Shown here piece by piece: positions 54,891-63,510 of a stretch of DNA of 64,000 nucleotides; the stretch's first letter is position 1, and each line of letters opens with the position of its first letter. Origin of the DNA: Acidobacteriota bacterium (GTDB taxonomy: Bacteria > Acidobacteriota > Terriglobia > UBA7540); NCBI GenBank assembly GCA_902812465.1, contig CADDZE010000009.1:1-64000 (forward strand), written 5' to 3'. The position numbers and the translations under genes were made by a program. The notes beneath the pieces are model-generated. The model was not told the DNA's origin and made no database searches. It saw nothing but the letters and a program-made list of their open reading frames with translations.

Positions 54891-56579
54891 ATGGTTGGTT
54901 CAAGGCAGACGACACGTTGTCGCGGGGCTGTGATCACGGCCTGCCTGGCTCTGGCCTCGCTCGGTTCGCTGTTCGCTTCCCTAGACCATCCCGACGATGT
55001 TGCCGCGGAGCTCGAGCGGGCCCGCCACGACTTCCACCTCCAGCGTTACCGCGAGGCGCGGGAGCTGCTGCTTTCGATTCTCTCTGTAGAACCGGCGAAT
55101 CGTGAGGCTCACGTGTTGCTAGCTCAGATCGACGTCCGTCACCGCCGTTTCCGCCAGGCCCGCCGGCACTACGAGTTGGTGCTCAAGAACCGCCCCGCAG
55201 ACTTTGAAGCCCGCTTCGGCTGCGCCCAGCTGGACTACTACCAGGGGCGGCTGGGTCTGGCATTCGACGAAGCGAATTCCCTCGTGAAGGAGCAACCCGC
55301 CAATTTCGACGTCCTTCTGCTTCTTGCCAGCGTCGAGCACGCCCGGGGGCACAAGCACACCGCGCTCGCGTGGCTGGACCGCGCCGACCGCGTTAGTCCG
55401 GACAATCCCGAGGCCCAGCAGCTGCGGGAGCGCATCAATGCCGAAGCGCCTTTGAAGCTCCACACTGTGTCGTCCTACGCTCGAGAAATCGGACTCGGCA
55501 ATCCTCACTCAGCCACCGCTGCCGAAGACCTGCGCGCCGCGGCCTTTAGCACGACTTGGAGCTTTACGCTGCTGCCGAGAAGCGATTCCTTTCTGGTTCT
55601 GGGCTATTTTCCTATCAACAGCCCGTTCGGAGCGATCGGAGGCGCCGCAGCTCCCTCCGCATTCATGTATCGGCAGAGTACGCACGCCGCGCCGTGGCTG
55701 ACGGTACGAGGCGGTCTTGGCCTCACCCGTCTCGGTCCCCGCGCGCCGCTAGACCTGGTTTCGGTCCACACCCTCAACCTCGACGGCACGCAGACTACCG
55801 CACTGGAGCGGCTGGACTGGCAAGCACCCCAGATTCCTGTCAACGCACCCAGTCCCCTTCCGGCTGCTGCCCGGACCACCCCCGTGGCGTACGCCGGGTT
55901 CAGCCTTTTTCAGGAGCAGCGCGTGAGCCTTGATTTCTCGCTTTCGCGATCGGCGCTAACCTATACTCCCGCCACCATTAAACTAGGCGTAGTCGAAACA
56001 CGGGAGGAATGCGGGCTGAACTGGCGGCCAGTAGCGGGTACTGATCTACACCTTGCCTATTTCAACAGCAACCTGGGAACGCAGCCCTACCTTCATGTTA
56101 CTCTGAACACCATCCGCAACGGTCAGTCCTCAGAGGAACTCGTAATCGGCACGAACACTCACGCTGATCGCGATCACGCACGCGGCGGGTCGATCGTTTT
56201 CAACTACCAAGTCATCCAGCGCCGTCGCCTGTCTCTCAGTGCCGGCTACTCAGGCCTGGCCTACGGCTTCCGTAGCCACAAGCGCGGCATCTTCCTGGGG
56301 TATTTCAACCCTGGCGTCTATCAGCGACACCTGGCTACTGTGCAAGTGCACTTGAAGTCGTGGGGACCGCTGACCTACCAGTTCGAGGGCGGTGTGGGTA
56401 TCCAGCAGGTCGAGCGCCGCCAGGCCCTCACCCGCGCGGCAATCCTCAGCCCCGCCCTTTCGCTGCGCAAGAGTTCTCGCCTTTCGTTCGCCATCGGATA
56501 TACCTACTACAATTCCGCACAGACGCTCGGCACGGTCCGCGGCAACGCCGTGCGGCTGGAGACGGACTGGAAGTTTTGA
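54891..56579 (+). CDS. TPR plus outer-membrane beta-barrel protein (YaiO-like) of exopolysaccharide-type operon
   Basis: 562 residues from ATG 54891; the open frame starts at 54726 but the signal peptide (ITACLALASLGSLFASL) lies after 54891. TPR repeats cover residues 35-185 (FHLQRYREARELLLSILSVE, RRFRQARRHYELVLKNRPAD). The remainder is amphipathic beta-strand sequence ending in RLETDWKF, with a terminal phenylalanine typical of outer-membrane barrels. TPR followed by barrel is the plan of PgaA/BcsC-type export pores and YaiO proteins. 235 bases separate it from the GT2 gene, and no promoter was seen in that gap. Confidence 0.8.
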   Translation: MVGSRQTTRCRGAVITACLALASLGSLFASLDHPDDVAAELERARHDFHLQRYREARELLLSILSVEPANREAHVLLAQIDVRHRRFRQARRHYELVLKNRPADFEARFGCAQLDYYQGRLGLAFDEANSLVKEQPANFDVLLLLASVEHARGHKHTALAWLDRADRVSPDNPEAQQLRERINAEAPLKLHTVSSYAREIGLGNPHSATAAEDLRAAAFSTTWSFTLLPRSDSFLVLGYFPINSPFGAIGGAAAPSAFMYRQSTHAAPWLTVRGGLGLTRLGPRAPLDLVSVHTLNLDGTQTTALERLDWQAPQIPVNAPSPLPAAARTTPVAYAGFSLFQEQRVSLDFSLSRSALTYTPATIKLGVVETREECGLNWRPVAGTDLHLAYFNSNLGTQPYLHVTLNTIRNGQSSEELVIGTNTHADRDHARGGSIVFNYQVIQRRRLSLSAGYSGLAYGFRSHKRGIFLGYFNPGVYQRHLATVQVHLKSWGPLTYQFEGGVGIQQVERRQALTRAAILSPALSLRKSSRLSFAIGYTYYNSAQTLGTVRGNAVRLETDWKF

Positions 56580-56590
56580 TGGCCTGCCCG

Positions 56591-59407
56591 TCAGTCCCCC
56601 TGGATCACCCGGTGCTGAGGGGTGGGCAAAAGCACATGGCCCTTGCGATCCCGCCACAGGATGGCGTTCAACTCAGCGGAATCAGCGGCGTCAGCGCGGG
56701 AGAAATCCATTCGGGCTGATTCACGTGATCCGGGAGCGTTCGGCGGATTGACCTGGTAGATCAGGCCGTTGTCGCGGTTGCGGTAGTCGGCGTTGTAGGG
56801 AGGCTGGGTACCAGGTCCGGAGAACATTTCGGTCATTACGTCCGCCTGAGCGTCGTTATTATTCATGGGCGGAAGGTCGAGGAGCTCCTCAACGGTGCGG
56901 ACCATGTTGACGGTGGTATAGAAGCGGCTGTGGATGGCGGGATGCTCTCGAGAGCCCGGCGCATACTTGCTGATGACAAACGCGATGCTGCGGTGAGCAT
57001 CGACATGATCCGGGCCGTCCTGGGCGTCGTCCTCGACGATCAGAATGGCCGTATCGTCCCAGTAGGGAGTATGGGATACAGCTTCCACCACCCGGCCCAC
57101 GGCTAGGTCGTTATCCGCCACGGAGGCTGCGGGCCGCGGCGCGCCCAGGCGCGTCCCAGCGGTGTGGTCATTGGGAAGGCGGAGGATGATGAATTGAGGC
57201 AGTTCCTGGCTGGTTCCACGGGCGCGGACGAACTCGGCGAACTCGTTCAGGAATTCGTCGACGCGTAACTGGTCGGGATACATCACGTTAAAGTCAGGGA
57301 AACGCGGGTCGAAGTGGCCGCGCAGCTCCGGCTTGGTGGCGACGTTCTCGGCCAGAACGGGTACAGGCCAGGGCCAGGGACTGCGAGAACCATGTGGCTG
57401 TCCGACGTTGGCGGGTAGCGGCTGGCCCGGCAGTATTGCAGTCTGGGTGCAAGACGCTCCCGGCGGGTGCGGCGTCCCCAGCAGGGGCGATTCCGGGGCG
57501 TCAACGTCGTTGCACCATCGCGATGCAATGAATTCGCCATAGTTGCGGTGGCTGAGATGATGCTGGGCCACGCTGGCCCAGATGTAGCCCGTCCCCGGCT
57601 CATCGACATCCGGCTGGCCTTCCTCAAGCGGAATGCCATTCGAGACTTCCCCTTCATAGTCGTAAAGGCGCTCGGAGCTCCGGTAGCCGATCGGCCATGT
57701 CTTTTCCGTGTAGTCGCTGGTAATGGCGGCGGTTGACCAGACGTGGCCGTTGCCGGAAACCTCGCCGCTGCAATAGAAGTTGTCCAAAATGCCGAACTGG
57801 CGGGCCAGCTGGTGCTGGTTGGGCGTGATATCTTCGCCGTAGAGAGTCAGCGAGGGATCGCCGTTGCCAGGGTTGAGGTCGCCCAGGATCTGGTCGTAGG
57901 TGCGGTTCTCCTTGATGATGTAGATCACGTGCCGGATAGGCCGGGGCCGCGCGGTGGGTGCCTTCATCTGCACGAGCGCCGCGTTTCGATTCATCAGGGT
58001 GACCTCCCGCGTCCAGGCGGCCAACTCCTCTTGCATGGCGCTGAGCTTCACCCGCGCGATCGAACCGTGAAGTAGCGTCGCGATGTATGGGTGATGGTCC
58101 CGCTGGGGAGCACTAGCGCTCGTCCCGCTGGAAGGGGCCCTTGCAGAATTGGGCCCCGTGCCTTCGCCCTTGCCGGTCGCGATGAGGAGTTCGTCCTCGT
58201 GAACGGCAAGAGCACTGGGATACCACTCAGTCGGAATAAACCCCGCGGCCGGCTGCGGAAGATCAGGTGGTGGAGAGGCCGCGTCGAGGTGCGTGATGTC
58301 GAAGACGGCCACCGCATTGGCGGCCGCGTCCGCAGCAAAGAGGCGCGTGCCGTCACGGTTTTGGGCGAGCGCATTGGGATACGTTCCGCCGTATCGCTCA
58401 CCCGGAAGCTCGGTGGAGAGGAAACGCGGCGGTTGCAGCCCCAGAAGATCGACCATGGCCACGCGATCGCGGTTCGCCAGCGCGACATATAAGCGCTTTT
58501 CGTCTGGACTCAGCAGCAGCGCTGACGGGTGGGATCCGGCAGCGGTAGGGGAGTCCGGGGGGAGCAACTGGAGCATACGCGATGTCTCGCCCGTCACCAA
58601 GTTCAGCTCAGCCACGCGCGAGGCGTTCCACAAGCTGCAGTAGCCGCGCTTGCCGTCGCGGGTTGCTACGACGCCGTAAGGGTAAGAGCCGGGCACATCC
58701 TTTTCCGTCGCCAGGTCGAAGCGGTGGATGATCTCGCCGCTGGCTGCGTCCAGCAAGAGCGCATCGTCCGAAAGGTTGTCCGCCACCAGCAGAAGCTCCC
58801 GCCCTCCCTGCTCGACCACCGCCAGACCCGCTGGGTAAGGAAGAGCCTTCCCGGGCGACAGGGCATGGGAAACCTTCAGAGCCCGGTGACCCGGTCCCAG
58901 GGTCTGAAGCGGTATTCGCAAGAATCGCTGCGGCGTCACGCGGCCTTCATGGAAGGCGTAGACTGCAATGCCGTTCCCCGTGTCCCCAGGCTGCTGGCCC
59001 CCAGGATCGGTCAAAGAAGCCATCGAAGCGTAGAGGCGCTTTCCATCGGCGCTAAAGGCCAAGCCGAGAAAATAAGTCTGGCGGGCGTGCAGACCGAGGC
59101 GAGCGTCGGGAAAATCCGAGAGGTGGCTGGTAGCCAAGTCAAGCACGGCGATCGATTGCTGAAACCCCGACTCCTCGGTGCCGTAGCCGTTGTTGAGCAG
59201 CGCCGCGTAGCGGCCGTCCGGGCTCAGCGCGATGGCCGCCGGAAAACCGTTGGTTGGTTGTGGTTCGCCGGGCACAGGTAGCAGAAGCTGTTTGCTGGTG
59301 GGCAGCGGAATCACGGTGCGGCCCGCTTGGCCTTGTGTGTGGCTCAGGCAAAGGGCAGCGAGAGCAACCAGCCCGGCAAGGCTGGTCAGAAACAGTCGTA
59401 ATCTCAT
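56591..59407 (-). CDS. Beta-propeller (YncE-like) / phosphoesterase fusion protein
   Basis: 938 residues with a signal peptide and GGGAG before ATG 59407. Residues 40-420 contain YncE-like propeller repeats (AAIALSPDGRYAALLNNGYG, LGLAFSADGKRLYASMASLT, LLLSPDEKRLYVALANRDRV, NALAQNRDGTRLFAADAAAN). From about residue 480 a PF04185-type phosphoesterase follows: RHVIYIIKENRTYDQILGDL, ILDNFYCSGEVSGNGHVWST, YWDDTAILIVEDDAQDGPDH and VDAHRSIAFVISKYAPGS. The substrate is unknown. It converges with the YaiO-like gene with only 11 bases between stops. Confidence 0.88.
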   Translation of the reverse strand: MRLRLFLTSLAGLVALAALCLSHTQGQAGRTVIPLPTSKQLLLPVPGEPQPTNGFPAAIALSPDGRYAALLNNGYGTEESGFQQSIAVLDLATSHLSDFPDARLGLHARQTYFLGLAFSADGKRLYASMASLTDPGGQQPGDTGNGIAVYAFHEGRVTPQRFLRIPLQTLGPGHRALKVSHALSPGKALPYPAGLAVVEQGGRELLLVADNLSDDALLLDAASGEIIHRFDLATEKDVPGSYPYGVVATRDGKRGYCSLWNASRVAELNLVTGETSRMLQLLPPDSPTAAGSHPSALLLSPDEKRLYVALANRDRVAMVDLLGLQPPRFLSTELPGERYGGTYPNALAQNRDGTRLFAADAAANAVAVFDITHLDAASPPPDLPQPAAGFIPTEWYPSALAVHEDELLIATGKGEGTGPNSARAPSSGTSASAPQRDHHPYIATLLHGSIARVKLSAMQEELAAWTREVTLMNRNAALVQMKAPTARPRPIRHVIYIIKENRTYDQILGDLNPGNGDPSLTLYGEDITPNQHQLARQFGILDNFYCSGEVSGNGHVWSTAAITSDYTEKTWPIGYRSSERLYDYEGEVSNGIPLEEGQPDVDEPGTGYIWASVAQHHLSHRNYGEFIASRWCNDVDAPESPLLGTPHPPGASCTQTAILPGQPLPANVGQPHGSRSPWPWPVPVLAENVATKPELRGHFDPRFPDFNVMYPDQLRVDEFLNEFAEFVRARGTSQELPQFIILRLPNDHTAGTRLGAPRPAASVADNDLAVGRVVEAVSHTPYWDDTAILIVEDDAQDGPDHVDAHRSIAFVISKYAPGSREHPAIHSRFYTTVNMVRTVEELLDLPPMNNNDAQADVMTEMFSGPGTQPPYNADYRNRDNGLIYQVNPPNAPGSRESARMDFSRADAADSAELNAILWRDRKGHVLLPTPQHRVIQGD

Positions 59408-59463
59408 TTCTCCCTCGCATGGCGCCGTGTCACCGAATCGCCAGGCGGCTTCCGAAGGCCCGC

Positions 59464-60921
59464 TTAGACGTTGACGGCAGCCAGGTGTTCGGCGGCGCGC
59501 CGCAAACGCTCGAGGACGCGCTCGCGTCCCAGAACGGCCATCACGTCGAAGAGTCCGGGGGCAACCGCTTGGCCAGTCAGAGCAACACGCGTCGCATTGA
59601 TCAGTAACGCCGCCTTAACCCCGCGCTCCTCGGCCAGCGCGCGCAGCTGGCGCTCGGTCTGCACGGCGTCGAACGGCTCAGCGTGTGCCAAGCGCTGGCG
59701 CAAGGCTTCGAGCAGCTCTGCCAGCCCGGGCTCCTTCCAGAATCTCTTGATGGCTTCGGGATCGTATGCGAAATCATCGGAGAAGAAGGCGCGGCCCGCC
59801 CCGGAAAAATCCTTCAGGGTTCGCGCTCGGCTTTGCAGCAGCACGGCCGCCCGCGCAATGTAGTCCCGGTCCAAAGCGCTGGAGGCGCCCAGCACTCCGG
59901 CCGATCTCAGCTCTTCCTCGACGAGGGGAACCAGCCTTTCGCGCGGCAAACGCCGCAGGTATTCGGCGTTCATCCAGGCGAGCTTCTCCGGATCGAACAC
60001 CGCATTCGAGCGGGAAACGCTCTGCAGGTCGAACATCCGGATCATCTCGTCCAGGGAGACGATCTCCTGCTGGCCGGGCGGCGTCCAACCCAGGAGCGCC
60101 AGAAAGTTACGCAGCGCCTCGGGTAGGATGCCCAGATCGCGGTACGCGCTCACGGCGATCGCCCCGTGGCGCTTGCTGAGCCGCTGCCTGTCCGGGCCTA
60201 AGATGAGGGGCAGGTGAGCGAAGGCGGGCACCGGGGCGCCGAGCGCCTGATACATCAGAATTTGCTTCGGCGTGTTCGAGAGGTGATCGGCGCCGCGGAT
60301 TACATGCGTGATGCGCATGTCCAGGTCGTCCACGACCACGCCGACGTGGTAAGTAGGGTTTCCGTCCGAACGCAACAGTACAAAATCCTCCAGCTCACGA
60401 TGGTCATAGCTGATGTCGCCGAAAACGAGGTCGTGGAAGGTGGTCACGCCTGCTTCCGGCGCCCGAAAGCGGATGGCGAATGGCTTGTTTTCGGAACGCC
60501 GCTGCTGCCGTTCTGACTCCGGCAGCCGGCGGCAAGTCCCATCGTACTTGGCTGGCCGCCGCTCGGCCTCGGCTTGGGTGCGCTTGGCTTGCAATTCCTC
60601 CGCGGTGCAGAAGCAAGGGTAGGCATAGCCGCGCTGCTCGAGCTGCGCGGCCACCTCACGATAGCGCTCCAGGCGCTGCGACTGCAGAAACGGACCCTCA
60701 TCCCAAGTCAAGCCTAGCCACTCGAGGCTCTCCAGGATGGCGCTGGTCAGCTCAGGCTTGGAGCGGTCGGCATCCGTATCCTCGATGCGCAAGATAAAGG
60801 TGCCGCCGTGATGCCGAGCGAATAGCCAGTTGAAAAGGGCGGTGCGCGCGCCGCCTACGTGCAGGTAGCCGGTGGGCGACGGGGCGAAACGCACTCGAAC
60901 CTGGCCAACGGCAGCGCTCAT
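59464..60921 (-). CDS. gltX: Glutamyl-tRNA synthetase
   Basis: 485 residues. Class I aminoacyl-tRNA synthetase. HIGH-type motif RFAPSPTGYLHVGGARTALF; KMSKS-type motif PDRQRLSKRHGAIAV. Also EDTDADRSKPELTSAILESL and the CFCTAEEL zinc-like region. The helical anticodon domain ends the chain. It could be discriminating or non-discriminating; no gatCAB is in the window to decide. Confidence 0.97.
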   Translation of the reverse strand: MSAAVGQVRVRFAPSPTGYLHVGGARTALFNWLFARHHGGTFILRIEDTDADRSKPELTSAILESLEWLGLTWDEGPFLQSQRLERYREVAAQLEQRGYAYPCFCTAEELQAKRTQAEAERRPAKYDGTCRRLPESERQQRRSENKPFAIRFRAPEAGVTTFHDLVFGDISYDHRELEDFVLLRSDGNPTYHVGVVVDDLDMRITHVIRGADHLSNTPKQILMYQALGAPVPAFAHLPLILGPDRQRLSKRHGAIAVSAYRDLGILPEALRNFLALLGWTPPGQQEIVSLDEMIRMFDLQSVSRSNAVFDPEKLAWMNAEYLRRLPRERLVPLVEEELRSAGVLGASSALDRDYIARAAVLLQSRARTLKDFSGAGRAFFSDDFAYDPEAIKRFWKEPGLAELLEALRQRLAHAEPFDAVQTERQLRALAEERGVKAALLINATRVALTGQAVAPGLFDVMAVLGRERVLERLRRAAEHLAAVNV

Positions 60922-60974
60922 GCGAGTTCCAAGCCTTCAGACTGGCATGGCAGGCGAAATTCAAGGTTGCGCAA

Positions 60975-62645
60975 TCACACTTCCAGCACGACGGGCAGCA
61001 CCATGGGACGCTTGCCGGTCTCTTCGTCGAAGTGGCGGCGCAGGGCGCTGCGAATCTTGTCTTTGATCACGCCCCAGTCAGTCACTTCCTCCGGGTTGGA
61101 TTTCTCGATGGTGCGCAGGATGACCTCGCGGGCCGTTTGGACCAAGTCTGTAGCCTCCTCCAGGGCCACGAAGCCGCGCGAGACGATTTCCGGGGGCGCC
61201 TCGAGCTGACCGGTGCGTTTGTTGATTGCCAGGATGGGCACGACAATGCCATCCTCGGAGATGCGGCGGCGCTCCTTGAGGATCACGTCACCCACCTCGT
61301 CGAGTGTCCCCACATCGATGCAGACGCGGCCGACAGGCACCCGGTTGGCCTTGCGCGCACCCTGCGAATCAAACTCCAGCACATCACCGCTCTCCAGCAG
61401 GAAGGTCTCGCCCCTCACCGCGGCCAGCTCGCGCGCCAGCTCCTGGTGACGGCAGAGCTGCCGGTACTCGCCGTGGATGGGGACGAAGTAGCGGGGGCGC
61501 ACGAGGTTAAGCATCAGGCGGAGCTCCTCGGCGCTGGCATGACCGGAGACGTGCACCGGCGGCTGGCTGCCGTCGTCGTAATGGACGTGGGCGCCGCGGC
61601 GGTAGAGGTGGTCCATCATGCGGAAGATGGCTTTCTCATTGCCAGGAATCAGCCGCGCGGACACCACCACGTCGTCACCCGGCTCCACGGAGACCCAGCG
61701 ATGGCTATCCACGGCCACCCGCGCCAGGGCGGACATCGGCTCGCCCTGGCTGCCCGCGATCACCAGCGCCACCTGGCGCGGCGGCAGCTTGCGAATGTCC
61801 TGGGGAGGCACCAGCAGTCCCTCGGGGATCTGGAGCCGGCCCATTTGCAAGGCAATCTCCGAATTCTGGTACATGCTGCGCCCCACAAAGCAGAGGCGCC
61901 GCCCATGCTCGCGCGCCAGGTCGGCCACGATCTGCATGCGGTGCAGCGAGGTGGAGAAGCACGAAATCAGCACCCGCCCCCGGCTCTCGGCCATAATTTC
62001 GGCGAAGCGCTCGCGCACCGCACGCTCCGAGGGTGTCATGCCTGGGCGCTCGGCATTAGTGGAGTCCGAGAAGAGAGCCAACACCCCGTGGCGGCCGTAG
62101 TCGGCCAAGGTATGGAGGTCGCTCACGCGCTGATCCGTCGGTGTCGGGTCCAGCTTGAAGTCGCCGGTGTGAATGATTACGCCCAACGGCGTGGTAATGG
62201 CCAGTGCACCCGAGTCGATGATGCTGTGGGTCAGATGAATGAACTCAATATGGAAGGGGCCGAGGTCGAAGGGCTTGCCAGGCTCCATCTCGGTCAGCGT
62301 GGTCTGCTCCGCTAGGCCGTGCTCCTGCAACTTGGCGCGCGCCAGGGCCAGGGTGAACGGCGTGCCGTACACTGGCACGTCGATCTCGTCCAGAACGTAG
62401 GGCAAGGCACCGATGTGGTCCTCGTGGCCGTGGGTCAGCAAGATGGCTCGCAGGCGCGCGCGGTTCTCCCGCAGGTAAGCGATGTCGGGGATGACCACGT
62501 CCACCCCGAGCAGCTCGACGTCTGGAAAGATGACGCCGCAGTCCACTACAATCAGGTCCTCGCCGTACTCGAAGACCATCATGTTCATGCCGAACTCGCC
62601 TAACCCTCCCAGAGGAATGGCGCGCAGTTTAGGGGTGGCGGGAAT
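60975..62645 (-). CDS. rnj: Ribonuclease J, apparent ATT start
   Basis: Metallo-beta-lactamase/beta-CASP RNase with endo- and 5'-3' exonuclease activity in RNA decay. Metal motif ILLTHGHEDHIGALPYVLD. beta-CASP features include DFKLDPTPTDQRVSDLHTLA, FSDSTNAERPGMTPSE, SCFSTSLHRMQIVADLA and FVPIHGEYRQL. The first ATG in frame (62588) lies inside the conserved N-terminal strand. Starting at ATT 62645, six bases after a perfect AGGAGG, restores IPATPKLRAIPLGGLGEFG before MNMMVFEYG and gives 556 residues. An in-frame TAG lies 21 bases upstream and no ATG, GTG or TTG lies between. Confidence 0.9.
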   Translation of the reverse strand: MPATPKLRAIPLGGLGEFGMNMMVFEYGEDLIVVDCGVIFPDVELLGVDVVIPDIAYLRENRARLRAILLTHGHEDHIGALPYVLDEIDVPVYGTPFTLALARAKLQEHGLAEQTTLTEMEPGKPFDLGPFHIEFIHLTHSIIDSGALAITTPLGVIIHTGDFKLDPTPTDQRVSDLHTLADYGRHGVLALFSDSTNAERPGMTPSERAVRERFAEIMAESRGRVLISCFSTSLHRMQIVADLAREHGRRLCFVGRSMYQNSEIALQMGRLQIPEGLLVPPQDIRKLPPRQVALVIAGSQGEPMSALARVAVDSHRWVSVEPGDDVVVSARLIPGNEKAIFRMMDHLYRRGAHVHYDDGSQPPVHVSGHASAEELRLMLNLVRPRYFVPIHGEYRQLCRHQELARELAAVRGETFLLESGDVLEFDSQGARKANRVPVGRVCIDVGTLDEVGDVILKERRRISEDGIVVPILAINKRTGQLEAPPEIVSRGFVALEEATDLVQTAREVILRTIEKSNPEEVTDWGVIKDKIRSALRRHFDEETGKRPMVLPVVLEV

Positions 62646-62764
62646 GAGTAACCTCCTGTGGAGCTAACCATCCTAACATAGCCGCACAACGCTTCCGGAG
62701 TGCCGCAGGCCACTTCACCACAAACCTCCACAGAGAACCCAGTGTGGCGGCGCTTTGGCTCAGC

Positions 62765-62770
62765 TATAAT
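62765..62770 (+). promoter_or_regulatory. Perfect -10 box TATAAT upstream of the 62831 gene
   Basis: TATAAT lies about 60 bases before ATG 62831, in the divergent region with RNase J. No good -35 hexamer stands at the proper distance, so the call is tentative. Confidence 0.4.
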
Positions 62771-62830
62771 GGTGCTTTGAGAGTCGCCATTCCTCGGTGC
62801 GGAGTTCCAATCCCCGGCGCATTATCTTCT

Positions 62831-63463
62831 ATGCCAGCAAAGACCGCCGTCGGCTGGAGTCGGCAAAAACGTTTTTCCGGCTCGCGCCCCTGGATCGCCG
62901 CGAGCCTTGCCGCCTGGGCGCTACTGGACGGAACCACGCCCCGGTCGACTGCTGCCTCGCAACAGAGTAAGACGCCGGCACCCGCCACCTACTCGATTCC
63001 CCTGCCTCCCAAGCCGGATTTCAGCTCCATCAGCTGGCTGATCGGCGACTGGACCGGGACAACGGCCGGACAGGGCCGAGCGGGAACGATTCATCTCCAC
63101 GCCGCCTTGGATCTGGGCAATCGCTATATCGTGTTGCGTCAAGAGCTGTCCCTGCCCGCTACCAAAACCGCTCCCGCCACCCGCGAGAGCTGGATGGGCA
63201 TTCTCAGTCCGGGCGACCCGGATTTCATCCTGAACACCTTTTCGAGTACTGGCTTCATGACGCGCTATCGCGTCACCGTCAACGGCACGCAGATTTACTT
63301 CATCCCCGAGGGTGGCGAACAGCCGCCGCCCGGCTGGCTCTTCCGCAGTGCTTTCGAACACACAGGACCATCCGGGATGACGATCACCGTGCAGGCGTCC
63401 CCCCCGAACCGGCCGTTCTTCGTCTACTATACGGCCAAGCTCGCGCGCGAGGCATCCAAGTAG
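62831..63463 (+). CDS. Secreted protein of unknown function
   Basis: 210 residues from ATG 62831; the frame is open upstream to 62744. The N-terminus has an Arg/Lys region and a hydrophobic run (PWIAASLAAWALL) that could be a signal or anchor. The mature part (SSISWLIGDWTGTTAGQGRA, RESWMGILSPGDPDFILNTF, GMTITVQASPPNRPFFVYYT) is beta-rich and vaguely resembles small lipocalin-like or DUF1579-type proteins. I cannot assign a family securely. There is no clear ribosome binding site. Confidence 0.6.
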   Translation: MPAKTAVGWSRQKRFSGSRPWIAASLAAWALLDGTTPRSTAASQQSKTPAPATYSIPLPPKPDFSSISWLIGDWTGTTAGQGRAGTIHLHAALDLGNRYIVLRQELSLPATKTAPATRESWMGILSPGDPDFILNTFSSTGFMTRYRVTVNGTQIYFIPEGGEQPPPGWLFRSAFEHTGPSGMTITVQASPPNRPFFVYYTAKLAREASK

Positions 63464-63510
63464 GGAGGTCGTCCGCGATCATCGCTAACTCGTATTCGCT
63501 GCCTTGCCTC

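Noticed and set aside
62586-62588. ATG 62588 as the RNase J start
   Set aside because: It removes the conserved GGLGE strand and has no suitable ribosome binding site.
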